Assembly: GCA_900556525.1 (NCBI GenBank)
Contig: USOZ01000132.1
Coordinates: 1 to 5,559 of the forward strand
Length of the DNA stretch: 5,559 bases
Reading direction: 5' to 3'
Source: an uncultured Oscillospiraceae bacterium
GTDB taxonomy: Bacteria; Bacillota; Clostridia; Oscillospirales; Ruminococcaceae
Below the pieces are notes generated by a model, which did not search any database, had not been told where the DNA came from, and worked only from the letters and a program-made list of their open reading frames with translations. This document shows, one piece after another, positions 1-5,559 of the stretch (its first letter is position 1; each line of letters begins with the position of its first letter). The translations under genes were made by a program, and so were the position numbers.

Positions 1-30
1 TCTTGAGAATGAGGTTCATCCAGTCTGTGA

Positions 31-510
31 CAGGGTAAGTATCCGGATCCGCCGCTTAAATACTCGTTTTCGGAGGCTGAACAGGAAAAATCCGTTACCG
101 TGGTTGAACTTAACGGGAAAAATCAGCTGAATGTGCGTGTTATTCCGCTTGTTCCGCTGCGTGATATGCGCGAAATAAGAGGAAGATACGACGAAATAAC
201 GCTGAAAAGTTTTTACGAAAAAACGTCGTATATGCAGGATTATATGCACATAACGCTTACGGATGAGGACGACATTCCCGACGCGATAATGAAGCTTCGG
301 ACGATATATCACAATCTGATGAAGCTGGATTATGACAACGCCCGAACGCGGCACAGCGCAGAAGTGAACGGCGTGCAGGCGGTGGAAAATAAGTCGCCGC
401 TTGAGCTTTTCTCCGAGTTTTTTGAATTACAGAATGGCTCGAAAATGTCACCCGAACAGTCTGAATATATGTCGAAAATTATTGAAAACGTCTGGGAGGG
501 TGAGGAATGA
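31..510 (+). CDS. sbcD: SbcD nuclease subunit, C-terminal fragment (5' partial)
   Basis: This is the C-terminal part of SbcD, the Mre11-type metallophosphoesterase subunit of the SbcCD complex, which trims DNA ends and cleaves hairpins with the SbcC ATPase. The segment PLKYSFSEAEQEKSV (bases 52-96) followed by IPLVPLRDMREIRG (bases 142-183) matches the conserved stretch that ends the nuclease domain and starts the C-terminal capping domain. The remaining ~110 residues are the divergent, mostly helical tail. The catalytic phosphoesterase motifs lie upstream of the window. The frame is open only from base 31, because a TGA sits at 28-30. Family members normally read R-Y-x-G-S-P-L-K-Y here, and pieces of that motif occur in other frames in the first 50 bases, so the beginning is probably corrupted rather than a true gene start. 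The GTG at 100 lies inside the domain and is not a credible start. The stop codon overlaps the sbcC start (ATGA), the usual sbcDC operon arrangement. Confidence 0.88.
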   Translation, partial: QGKYPDPPLKYSFSEAEQEKSVTVVELNGKNQLNVRVIPLVPLRDMREIRGRYDEITLKSFYEKTSYMQDYMHITLTDEDDIPDAIMKLRTIYHNLMKLDYDNARTRHSAEVNGVQAVENKSPLELFSEFFELQNGSKMSPEQSEYMSKIIENVWEGEE

Positions 511-3272
511 GACCGATAAAGCTGGTAATGTCCGCCTTTGGACCTTATGCAAAGCGGCAGGAACTTGCACTTGACAAGCTCGGGACAAGCGGAATCTACC
601 TTATCACGGGCGATACGGGCGCGGGCAAGACCTCTGTTTTTGACGCTATAACATTCGCACTTTTCGGTGAAGCAAGCGGAAGCGGCAGAGAATCGAATAT
701 GTTTCGTTCAAAGTACGCTTCTCCGTCCGACCCGACCGAAGTTGAGCTTACGTTTGAATATGGCGGCGAAACGTACTTTATAAAGAGAAATCCGGAATAT
801 GAGCGTCCGAAATCGCGCGGCGAGGGCGTGACTTCCGTAAAAGCCAATGCGGAGCTTCATTATCCCGACGGTAGGGTCGTTACGAAGCTGAAAGACGTCA
901 ACCGTGCTGTCGGTGAACTGCTCGGAGTTGACCGCGAACAGTTTTCACAGATAGCAATGATTGCGCAGGGCGAATTTCTGAAGCTGCTGCTTTCGACGAC
1001 AGATGAACGAAAAAAGATTTTCCGTCGTTTATTTGCAACGCAGCGTTTCAGCGCGCTTCAGGAACGGTTAAAAACCGAAACGTCGGAGCTAAGGCTCCAA
1101 TGCGATGCTTCAAGGGCTAGCATTGCGCAGTATATCGGTGGGATTGCTTGCGGCGGGGACAGTCAGTTCTTGGAAGAAGCGGAAAGTGCAAAGGCGGGGG
1201 ATATGCCGCTCGGAGAAGTGCTCGATCTGCTCAAGAGGCTGATCGAACTTGATGAAAAAGCAGAAAAATCCGCTTCTGAACAAATTGACGAGTGTGAAAA
1301 AACGCTGGCGGAGCTTACCCGAATCCTGACCAAGGCGGAGGAACAGAAAAGATCCGAAGAGTCAGCCAAAAAATCCCGTGAAGAACTTTCTGTTCAGCTG
1401 CCGCGGCTGGAATTGCTCAGAAATAATCTTTCAGAACAGGAAAGACGGCTTCCGCAGGCAAAACTGCTTAGCGAAACGGCTTCCTCGATCAAAGCAGAGC
1501 TGCCGAATTATGCGGAACTTGACAAAAAGAAGGCATTTTCGGCGGCTGCGGCAATCGAAATAGAAAGGGCGGATTTTGAGCTTTCGGAAAAGAATGCAGA
1601 AATTGACACCGTGCGCGGAGAAATTTCAGCGCTGAAAAAAGAGCATGAAAATCTCGACGGGGCAGGCGAAGAGTTTGCCGCGCTCGCTGCGAAAATCGAC
1701 GATATTCGGCGGAGGGAAAAGGCGCTCGCGGAACTGAAAAATATTCTTTCGGAGCTTGAAGCGGCGGAAAAAAACGTTCGTCACGCGCAGGAGAATTATC
1801 TTGAAAAATCGCGCGCGGCAGCTGAAAAAAAGGACATTTACGACGTAAAGCACAAGGCGTATCTGGATGAACAGGCGGGGATAATCGCGCAGACTCTTGC
1901 GGAGGGGAAGCCCTGTCCCGTCTGCGGTTCGACCGAACACCCGCACGCCGCGAAACTTTCCGAAAATGCTCCGACAAAGGCGCAGCTTGATGAATTCAAG
2001 GCGGAAAGCGAGATTGCTGAGCGTGAAATGACCGCTGCAAGTTCGGCGGCTGCCGAGGCGAAAGCCGCATACGAATCCCGAAAGGACATAGCTTTAAAAT
2101 CTATGCGTGAGCAGCTTTCAATTGATAATTTTGACGGCGCTGCGCAAGTGATTTCCAAAAAAGAAACTGAAATTTCGGAGCAGTTTAGCGAAGCTGCCGC
2201 GCAGATGAAAATTTCCGAGGAAAAGCTGAAAAGGCGTGCCGCGCTTGCAAAAATCGTTCCCGAAAAAGAGGCTGAGGAGGACGCGCTCACGGCTGCCGTT
2301 GCTGAGCTTTCGGAGAAAATCGCACGGCTCTCGGCTGAAAAGAAAAGCGCGGACGAGCATATCGCCGAGCTTTCCGCGAAGCTCAGATTCGATGCGAGAT
2401 CGCAGGCGGAAATCGAAACGGCACGACTTTTAGGGGAGGCTGCCGCGATAGAGTCGGCGCACAGACGAGCGCTGGACGAATACAGCGAATGCGACAAGCT
2501 GGTCGCGGGACTGAACGCGGCTGTTGCCGAAGCGGAAAAAAATCTTTCGGAAAAATTCGATGTTGATATATCAGATCTGCAAAGCCGCGCCGAAAAAATT
2601 TCGGCTGAGAAAAAGCAGCTTTCTGCCGAAAAACAGGCTGTTTTAACAAGGCTTGCCGTAAATTCCGCTGCATTGAAAAATATTTCGGAAAAGGCGGCTC
2701 AGGCGGCAGAAACCGAAGCGCGGCTCGCGTGGGTCAAGTCACTTTCCGACACGGCAAACGGAAGCATAGGTGGAAAAGAAAAAATAATGCTTGAAACGTT
2801 TGTGCAGATGACATATTTTGACCGTATCATAAGCCGCGCGAATACACGCCTCATGGTAATGACGGGTGGGCAGTATGAGCTTAAACGCCGCCGAAGCGCC
2901 GAAAATAACCGCAGTCAGAGCGGACTTGAACTTGACGTTATCGACCATTACAACGGCACGGAACGAAGCGTTAAAACCCTTTCAGGCGGCGAATCCTTTA
3001 AGGCGTCTCTGTCGCTGGCGCTGGGACTTTCGGACGAGATTCAGTCGTCGGCGGGCGGAATACGTCTTGATACAATGTTCGTTGACGAGGGGTTCGGCTC
3101 TCTCGACGAGGATTCGCTCGACCAAGCGATACGCGCGCTCGCGGGACTTAGCGAGGGCAGCCGTCTGGTGGGGATCATATCGCACGTCGGCGAGCTGAAG
3201 CGAAAAATCGACAAGCAGATCATCGTTAAGAAAAACGGTGCGGAGGGCAGCACGGCTGAAATCATGGCATAA
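507..3272 (+). CDS. sbcC: SbcC, Rad50-like ATPase subunit of SbcCD nuclease
   Basis: Complete 921-residue SMC/Rad50-type ATPase, somewhat shorter than the roughly 1000-1050 residues of many SbcC proteins. It partners SbcD in ATP-dependent processing of double-strand ends, hairpins and protein-blocked DNA in the cytoplasm. Visible motifs, in order: Walker A GDTGAGKT (residues 35-42) after the N-terminal FGPYAKRQ segment; Q-loop QGEF (154-157); a long Glu/Lys/Ala-rich coiled coil (about 190-460); the zinc-hook CPVC (470-473) at the apex; a returning coiled coil (about 480-760); ABC signature LSGGE (825-829); Walker B MFVDE (857-861) with D-loop SLDEDS (865-870); and the H-loop histidine in GIISHV (His893). 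All key residues are present, so it should be active. The ATG at 507 overlaps the sbcD stop by 4 bases and is preceded by GGGAGGG at 494-500, which indicates translational coupling. The stop codon abuts an A-run that belongs to the opposing terminator. Confidence 0.97.
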   Translation: MRPIKLVMSAFGPYAKRQELALDKLGTSGIYLITGDTGAGKTSVFDAITFALFGEASGSGRESNMFRSKYASPSDPTEVELTFEYGGETYFIKRNPEYERPKSRGEGVTSVKANAELHYPDGRVVTKLKDVNRAVGELLGVDREQFSQIAMIAQGEFLKLLLSTTDERKKIFRRLFATQRFSALQERLKTETSELRLQCDASRASIAQYIGGIACGGDSQFLEEAESAKAGDMPLGEVLDLLKRLIELDEKAEKSASEQIDECEKTLAELTRILTKAEEQKRSEESAKKSREELSVQLPRLELLRNNLSEQERRLPQAKLLSETASSIKAELPNYAELDKKKAFSAAAAIEIERADFELSEKNAEIDTVRGEISALKKEHENLDGAGEEFAALAAKIDDIRRREKALAELKNILSELEAAEKNVRHAQENYLEKSRAAAEKKDIYDVKHKAYLDEQAGIIAQTLAEGKPCPVCGSTEHPHAAKLSENAPTKAQLDEFKAESEIAEREMTAASSAAAEAKAAYESRKDIALKSMREQLSIDNFDGAAQVISKKETEISEQFSEAAAQMKISEEKLKRRAALAKIVPEKEAEEDALTAAVAELSEKIARLSAEKKSADEHIAELSAKLRFDARSQAEIETARLLGEAAAIESAHRRALDEYSECDKLVAGLNAAVAEAEKNLSEKFDVDISDLQSRAEKISAEKKQLSAEKQAVLTRLAVNSAALKNISEKAAQAAETEARLAWVKSLSDTANGSIGGKEKIMLETFVQMTYFDRIISRANTRLMVMTGGQYELKRRRSAENNRSQSGLELDVIDHYNGTERSVKTLSGGESFKASLSLALGLSDEIQSSAGGIRLDTMFVDEGFGSLDEDSLDQAIRALAGLSEGSRLVGIISHVGELKRKIDKQIIVKKNGAEGSTAEIMA

Positions 3273-3309
3273 AAAAATTCCCCGCCTGCTGCGCTGCAGA
3301 ACGGGGGAT
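3271..3309 (-). terminator. Rho-independent terminator for the minus-strand araC-rsm22 transcript
   Basis: Arms TTCCCCG (3278-3284) and CGGGGGA (3302-3308) pair through five G-C pairs plus one T.G wobble and a T-A, and an A-T pair (3277/3309) can extend the base. Inside, CTGC (3286-3289) pairs with GCAG (3296-3299) around a six-base loop. Read on the minus strand, the stem is followed by seven T's (complement of A-run 3271-3277), a classic intrinsic terminator. Read on the plus strand it is followed by TCCCTCTTG with no T-run, so it is oriented for transcription coming from the methyltransferase gene about 110 bases away. Its T-run overlaps the sbcC stop codon. Confidence 0.82.
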
Positions 3310-3327
3310 CCCTCTTGTATATCTATC

Positions 3328-3367
3328 CAAGCTGTGATTTTATTATATCACAGCTTGCCGATTTTTT
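3328..3367 (+). terminator. Rho-independent terminator of the sbcDC operon
   Basis: A perfect 11-bp inverted repeat (CAAGCTGTGAT at 3328-3338 and its complement at 3347-3357) encloses an 8-base AT loop (3339-3346). After four bases it is followed on the plus strand by six T's (3362-3367). This suits termination of transcripts leaving sbcC, 55 bases upstream. On the minus strand the same hairpin is followed by GGATAG with no T-run, so it should not stop the opposing transcript efficiently. The stem is A/T-rich compared with the neighbouring terminator but is long and uninterrupted. Confidence 0.8.
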
Positions 3368-3416
3368 ATGTCGTTTCATGTCGAAAATAATAAACAAAAA
3401 ATATTTTTCTTTTTGT

Positions 3417-4376
3417 TCATTTTGTATAGCTGAAATCGTCGCCCCAGTTCGCTTTGCGCGCCTGCTTAAAAGCGGCGCCGTCCTTTTTGGTGACAATTTT
3501 CTGCGCAATTCCACTTTCTGTGCAAATTTCCAGAGTGATTTTCCCGCTTTCGATTTTCGGGTGACGGACTATCCGCGCATCGGCGGGTTCAGCATTGCCG
3601 CGAATTGCCGCGACATAACAGAACTTTTCGTCTTCGTAGGGTGCGTCCCCGCCTTTGAGCTGTTTGTGCAGCTTTGTGCGTGCAATGCGCGCTGAAAAAT
3701 GACACCAATCGTCGGGCGGGAGCGGACATTTACCGTCGGACGGACACGGCGCGATGATATGCGCGCCCAAATCTATCAGATTTGAGCGTATTTCAAGCAG
3801 GTTTGCGAATCCTTTCGGCGTTCCCGGCTCGATTATCACAAGCAGCTTTTCCGCAGCGTTCCAGAGCTTTTTTACTGTCTCCGCGTGCCGCTTCTGCTCA
3901 AGCTCGTTCAGCACATACGAAGCTGTAACAAGCTGTGCTTTTGGGGGAATCTCACCGCTCGTAAGGTCGAAGCTTTTCCATTCATATCCGCACGGGAATC
4001 CGCCGCTTTTCATAAGCTTTTCGCCTATTTCGGACATATTCTTGTCGCGCTCCAGACAGGTCGCATATTCAATATCGGGGAAAATTTCCGCCGCCGCCCA
4101 ACAGACTGCGCCCGTACCTGCGCCGATGTCGAGCATTGTTGAGATCTCGCCGTCAAATCGCTTTGCCGCCTGTTCAAGCGCGGCTGACGCCGCACCGTAT
4201 GTCGCAGGCATACGAACCACGGCGTATGCGCAAGTCTCGACGCTTCCGCTTATTGAAGCGCCTGTTTCGCTGCGATATTTTTCGGACATTTTTGCGGCTG
4301 CGGCGGTGAGCTGTTTAAGCGGAAAAGCGCCTGCCTGCTCTTCAAGAAGCAGCCTGAGTTCTATCGGAAGTTCCAT
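3417..4376 (-). CDS. Rsm22-family small ribosomal subunit methyltransferase-like protein
   Basis: A 319-residue protein that I recognise as Rsm22 family (related to mitochondrial Rsm22/METTL17, a ribosome small-subunit assembly factor with a SAM-methyltransferase fold). The N-terminal helical part carries YAVVRMPATYGA (51-62). The SAM-binding motif I is LDIGAGTG (82-89), followed by acidic LERD (108-111), SYVLNEL (153-159) and IIEPGTPKG (181-189). The family's cysteine motif follows: Cys211, Cys217 and Cys225 (C-x5-C-x7-C, in CPSDGKCPLPPDDWCHF), with the conserved LHKQLKGG and YEDEKF after it and a fourth cysteine at 285 (LEICTESG). In METTL17-type relatives such cysteines hold an iron-sulfur cluster. 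Whether bacterial members methylate rRNA, or act only as assembly factors, is not settled by sequence. The ATG at 4376, with AAAGGG seven bases upstream, is preferred over a TTG two codons earlier. It begins 2 bases after the araC-type gene's stop, so the two genes are probably co-transcribed. Confidence 0.88.
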   Translation of the reverse strand: MELPIELRLLLEEQAGAFPLKQLTAAAAKMSEKYRSETGASISGSVETCAYAVVRMPATYGAASAALEQAAKRFDGEISTMLDIGAGTGAVCWAAAEIFPDIEYATCLERDKNMSEIGEKLMKSGGFPCGYEWKSFDLTSGEIPPKAQLVTASYVLNELEQKRHAETVKKLWNAAEKLLVIIEPGTPKGFANLLEIRSNLIDLGAHIIAPCPSDGKCPLPPDDWCHFSARIARTKLHKQLKGGDAPYEDEKFCYVAAIRGNAEPADARIVRHPKIESGKITLEICTESGIAQKIVTKKDGAAFKQARKANWGDDFSYTK

Positions 4377-4378
4377 TA

Positions 4379-5239
4379 TCAATCCCTTTCTATGCCGCGG
4401 TACGCGCTCGGCGTTACGCCGAGTTCCTTTTTAAAAACACGGCTGAAATAGTTTGAGTCGCTGAAGCCGCAGCGGGTCGCGACCTCAGTTATATTGAGCG
4501 CACCTTCGCGCAGCTTTGCGCAAGCATGACGAAGCCGTATGTTAAGCAAATATTTCTGCGGTGTCGTGTGATATGCCAATGAAAAAAGGCGGATAAAGTG
4601 ACGCTGTGAATAGTGCGAGACCGCAAGCAGTTCAGATATTGGGAAATCCTCGGCGAAATGCTCTTCCATGTACGCGGCAGCCTGTGCGATTCCTGTTATT
4701 TCGCGCTGTTTTTCGGGACAGCCGTAAAGTCGGGAAAGAAACACTACGATCTGCATAAAAAGCGATGTGAGCATTGTTTCCTTGCCGGGATTGTCCGAGG
4801 AATATTCGTCTACGGCGGCTTTAATAAGCCGTTCTATTTCGCTGAAATGGTCGGGCGCAAGCCGTAGGCGGCTGCGAAAGCCCTGCGCGGTGTTGAAGTG
4901 CGGTTCAAGCACAAAAAGCGCGTGAAATCCCGCCAGCCGCTTTATGTCGTAATCGGCGGAAAGCAGCGCTTCGGGGCGGAACATGATATTACAAATGTGA
5001 AAGTCGCGCGGATTTTCGTATCCGTGAGAAATTCCGCTGCCCATGACAAAAACGTCGCCTCGGCAGACGGAAAACCGCTCGTTATCCACGATATGCTCGG
5101 CGTGACCCGAAAGAACAATTACAAGCTCCGAAAAATCCTCATGTCCGTGCAATCCCATGTTTTCAGAGTGTTCGCCGTATTGTATAAAGAACGGAAAGCT
5201 CTCGTTTTCCGTAAAAAAGCTGAGTTTCATGTTGAACAT
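4379..5239 (-). CDS. AraC-family transcriptional regulator with cupin-like sensor domain
   Basis: A 286-residue one-component regulator of the RhaS/RhaR-like type. Residues ~15-90 form a cupin-like sugar-sensing arm, with HGHEDFSELVIVLSG (31-45) and SGISHGYENP (68-77), the usual beta-barrel signature. Residues ~180-283 form the DNA-binding domain with two helix-turn-helices: the first around 200-222 (PISELLAVSHYSQRHFIRLF), the second around 249-272. The family hallmark GFSDSNYFSRVFKKELGVTPSAYR occupies 258-281. The start is the ATG at 5239: AGGGTGA (5251-5245) precedes it, whereas the upstream in-frame ATG at 5266 overlaps the putative -10 box and so would not be in the message. It is transcribed divergently from a GH43 glycosidase gene, which makes that gene its likely target, with the ligand probably a sugar released by that enzyme class. 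The ligand cannot be read from the sequence. Confidence 0.93.
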   Translation of the reverse strand: MFNMKLSFFTENESFPFFIQYGEHSENMGLHGHEDFSELVIVLSGHAEHIVDNERFSVCRGDVFVMGSGISHGYENPRDFHICNIMFRPEALLSADYDIKRLAGFHALFVLEPHFNTAQGFRSRLRLAPDHFSEIERLIKAAVDEYSSDNPGKETMLTSLFMQIVVFLSRLYGCPEKQREITGIAQAAAYMEEHFAEDFPISELLAVSHYSQRHFIRLFSLAYHTTPQKYLLNIRLRHACAKLREGALNITEVATRCGFSDSNYFSRVFKKELGVTPSAYRGIERD

Positions 5240-5256
5240 TGCTATCACCCTGATAT

Positions 5257-5285
5257 ATAATAGCATATTTTTTCGGAAAAATCAA
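5257..5285 (-). promoter_or_regulatory. Probable sigma-70/SigA-type promoter of the AraC-family gene
   Basis: On the minus strand, TTGATT (5285-5280) and TATTAT (5262-5257) are separated by exactly 17 bases, and the -10 is preceded by TGC, giving an extended -10. Transcription would start near 5250, leaving a short leader of about a dozen bases that contains the AGGGTGA ribosome binding site. This is a near-consensus housekeeping promoter, so the regulator is probably made at a basal constitutive level. Confidence 0.65.
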
Positions 5286-5304
5286 TCCTGTCCGTTTTGT
5301 GCTA

Positions 5305-5336
5305 TTTATCGGCGCAAAAATTATGTTTTATCCGCG
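5305..5336. promoter_or_regulatory. Candidate AraC-type operator: 10-base direct repeat, 22-base spacing
   Basis: TTTATCGGCG (5305-5314) and TTTATCCGCG (5327-5336) agree at 9 of 10 positions and begin 22 bases apart, close to two helical turns. AraC-family dimers typically bind two direct-repeat half-sites spaced about 21 bases apart, with the promoter-proximal one touching the -35 region. Here the second copy overlaps the weak -35 region of the glycosidase promoter, as expected for an activator. The assignment rests on pattern and position only; a match this short could arise by chance. Confidence 0.45.
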
Positions 5337-5352
5337 ATAATACTGGTAAAAT
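5324..5352 (+). promoter_or_regulatory. Candidate activator-dependent promoter of the GH43 gene
   Basis: TAAAAT at 5347-5352 is preceded by TGG (5344-5346), forming an extended -10. At the 17-base spacing the -35 position holds TGTTTT (5324-5329), a poor match to TTGACA. Transcription would start near 5359, leaving a leader of about 29 bases with the ribosome binding site. A good -10 with a bad -35 next to a direct repeat fits a promoter that needs an activator. GATAAT at 5336-5341 is an alternative -10, but it has no usable -35. Confidence 0.45.
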
Positions 5353-5387
5353 AAAGGCACCATATTCTTTAAAAAGGAGAAATTGAG

Positions 5388-5559
5388 ATGAATCCTTATC
5401 TTCCCGCATGGGAGTATATTCCCGACGGCGAACCCCGCGTTTTCGGGGACAGAATTTACGTTTACGGCTCGCACGACCGCGTAGGCTGCGAATGTTTCTG
5501 CGACTTTAAGCTGAAAGTTTGGTCGGCGCGTCGTCGTAGTGATTTTCGATATTGTATTT
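5388..5559 (+). CDS. Glycoside hydrolase family 43 protein, N-terminal fragment (3' partial)
   Basis: Only the first 57 codons are in the window. The start MNPYLPAWEYIPDGEPRVFG, followed by DRIYVYGSHDRVG, is the characteristic opening of a clostridial/Ruminococcus group of family 43 glycosidases (beta-xylosidase / alpha-L-arabinofuranosidase type five-bladed beta-propellers). These act on side chains or ends of arabinoxylan and related plant polysaccharides. Asp13, in the DGEP segment, occupies the place of the family's first-blade catalytic base; this assignment is inferred. No signal peptide is visible, so the enzyme is probably cytoplasmic and acts on imported oligosaccharides. The ATG at 5388 follows AAGGAGA (5374-5380) by seven bases, a strong ribosome binding site. 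After KLKVWSA (to 5528) the family continues P-V-D-D-L-S-D, but here it reads RRRSDFRY, so the last ~30 bases probably contain missing bases. Exact substrate cannot be stated from this fragment. Confidence 0.82.
   Translation, partial: MNPYLPAWEYIPDGEPRVFGDRIYVYGSHDRVGCECFCDFKLKVWSARRRSDFRYCI

Noticed and set aside
100..102. GTG at 100 as the start of a short independent gene ending at 510
   Set aside because: The frame is open and clearly homologous to SbcD upstream of this codon (PLKYSFSE from base 52), so the GTG is an internal valine.
1838..2497. Long minus-strand open frame (219 codons) opposite sbcC
   Set aside because: It is antisense to the Glu/Lys/Ala-rich coiled coil; its Ser/Ala-rich composition is the mirror of those codons. 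It has no recognisable domain and lies wholly inside a well-supported gene. The other open frames overlapping sbcC are rejected on the same grounds.
3396..3413. A/T-only hairpin (A-run, TAT, T-run) just after the Rsm22-family stop
   Set aside because: The five- to six-pair A-T stem without any G-C pair is too weak to call a terminator; a much better one for this strand lies at 3271-3309.
3754..4434. Plus-strand open frame (226 codons) opposite the Rsm22-family gene
   Set aside because: The minus-strand frame carries clear family motifs throughout, whereas this one has none and runs across the junction of two real genes. It is a shadow.
5240..5266. Upstream ATG at 5266 as the AraC-family start
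   Set aside because: It lies just upstream of the -10 box TATTAT, before the expected transcription start, has no ribosome binding site, and adds nine residues unlike family N-termini. The ATG at 5239 has AGGGTGA before it.
1..5559. Search for mobile elements, CRISPR arrays, tRNA/rRNA genes, riboswitches or a defence system
   Set aside because: Nothing recognisable: the window is nearly all accounted for by five ordinary genes and two ~145-base intergenic gaps. SbcCD is a housekeeping repair nuclease here, with no accompanying defence genes.

Overview
The window looks like a fragment of a low-to-moderate GC bacterial chromosome, most likely a gut-type Clostridia (Oscillospiraceae/Ruminococcus-like). 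This is inferred from the style of the SbcC, Rsm22-family and GH43 proteins and from strong AGGAGG-like ribosome binding sites; no marker gene settles the taxonomy. It holds five protein-coding genes, two of them cut by the window edges, packed tightly with only two short intergenic gaps (about 145 bases each). I see no RNA genes, mobile elements or CRISPR arrays.

Layout. Bases 1-510 (+) are the C-terminal part of sbcD, overlapping by 4 bases a complete sbcC (507-3272, +). Together they encode the SbcCD (Mre11-Rad50-type) DNA-end-processing nuclease. Bases 3273-3416 form a convergent gap with two hairpin terminators in an interlocked arrangement, one serving each strand. On the minus strand, reading from right to left, an AraC-family regulator (5239-4379) is followed after 2 bases by an Rsm22-family methyltransferase (4376-3417). 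They are probably one transcript, ending at the GC-rich terminator next to the sbcC stop codon. Bases 5240-5387 are a divergent control region, with a good promoter for the AraC gene, an extended -10 promoter with a poor -35 for the right-hand gene, and a 10-base direct repeat spaced 22 bases apart that resembles an AraC-type operator. From 5388 (+) the start of a family 43 glycoside hydrolase gene runs off the window.

How they fit together. sbcDC is a housekeeping repair operon. The AraC-type regulator, with a cupin-like sensor half, is transcribed away from the glycosidase gene and is the natural candidate to activate it in response to a plant-polysaccharide sugar. The Rsm22-family protein is a ribosome-related methyltransferase-fold protein that appears to share the regulator's transcript. 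The first ~50 and last ~30 bases read like degraded versions of well-conserved protein segments, with small indels, which suggests that the window is a whole contig with low-quality ends. I found no convincing new biological system; the most interesting item is the putative operator in the divergent control region.
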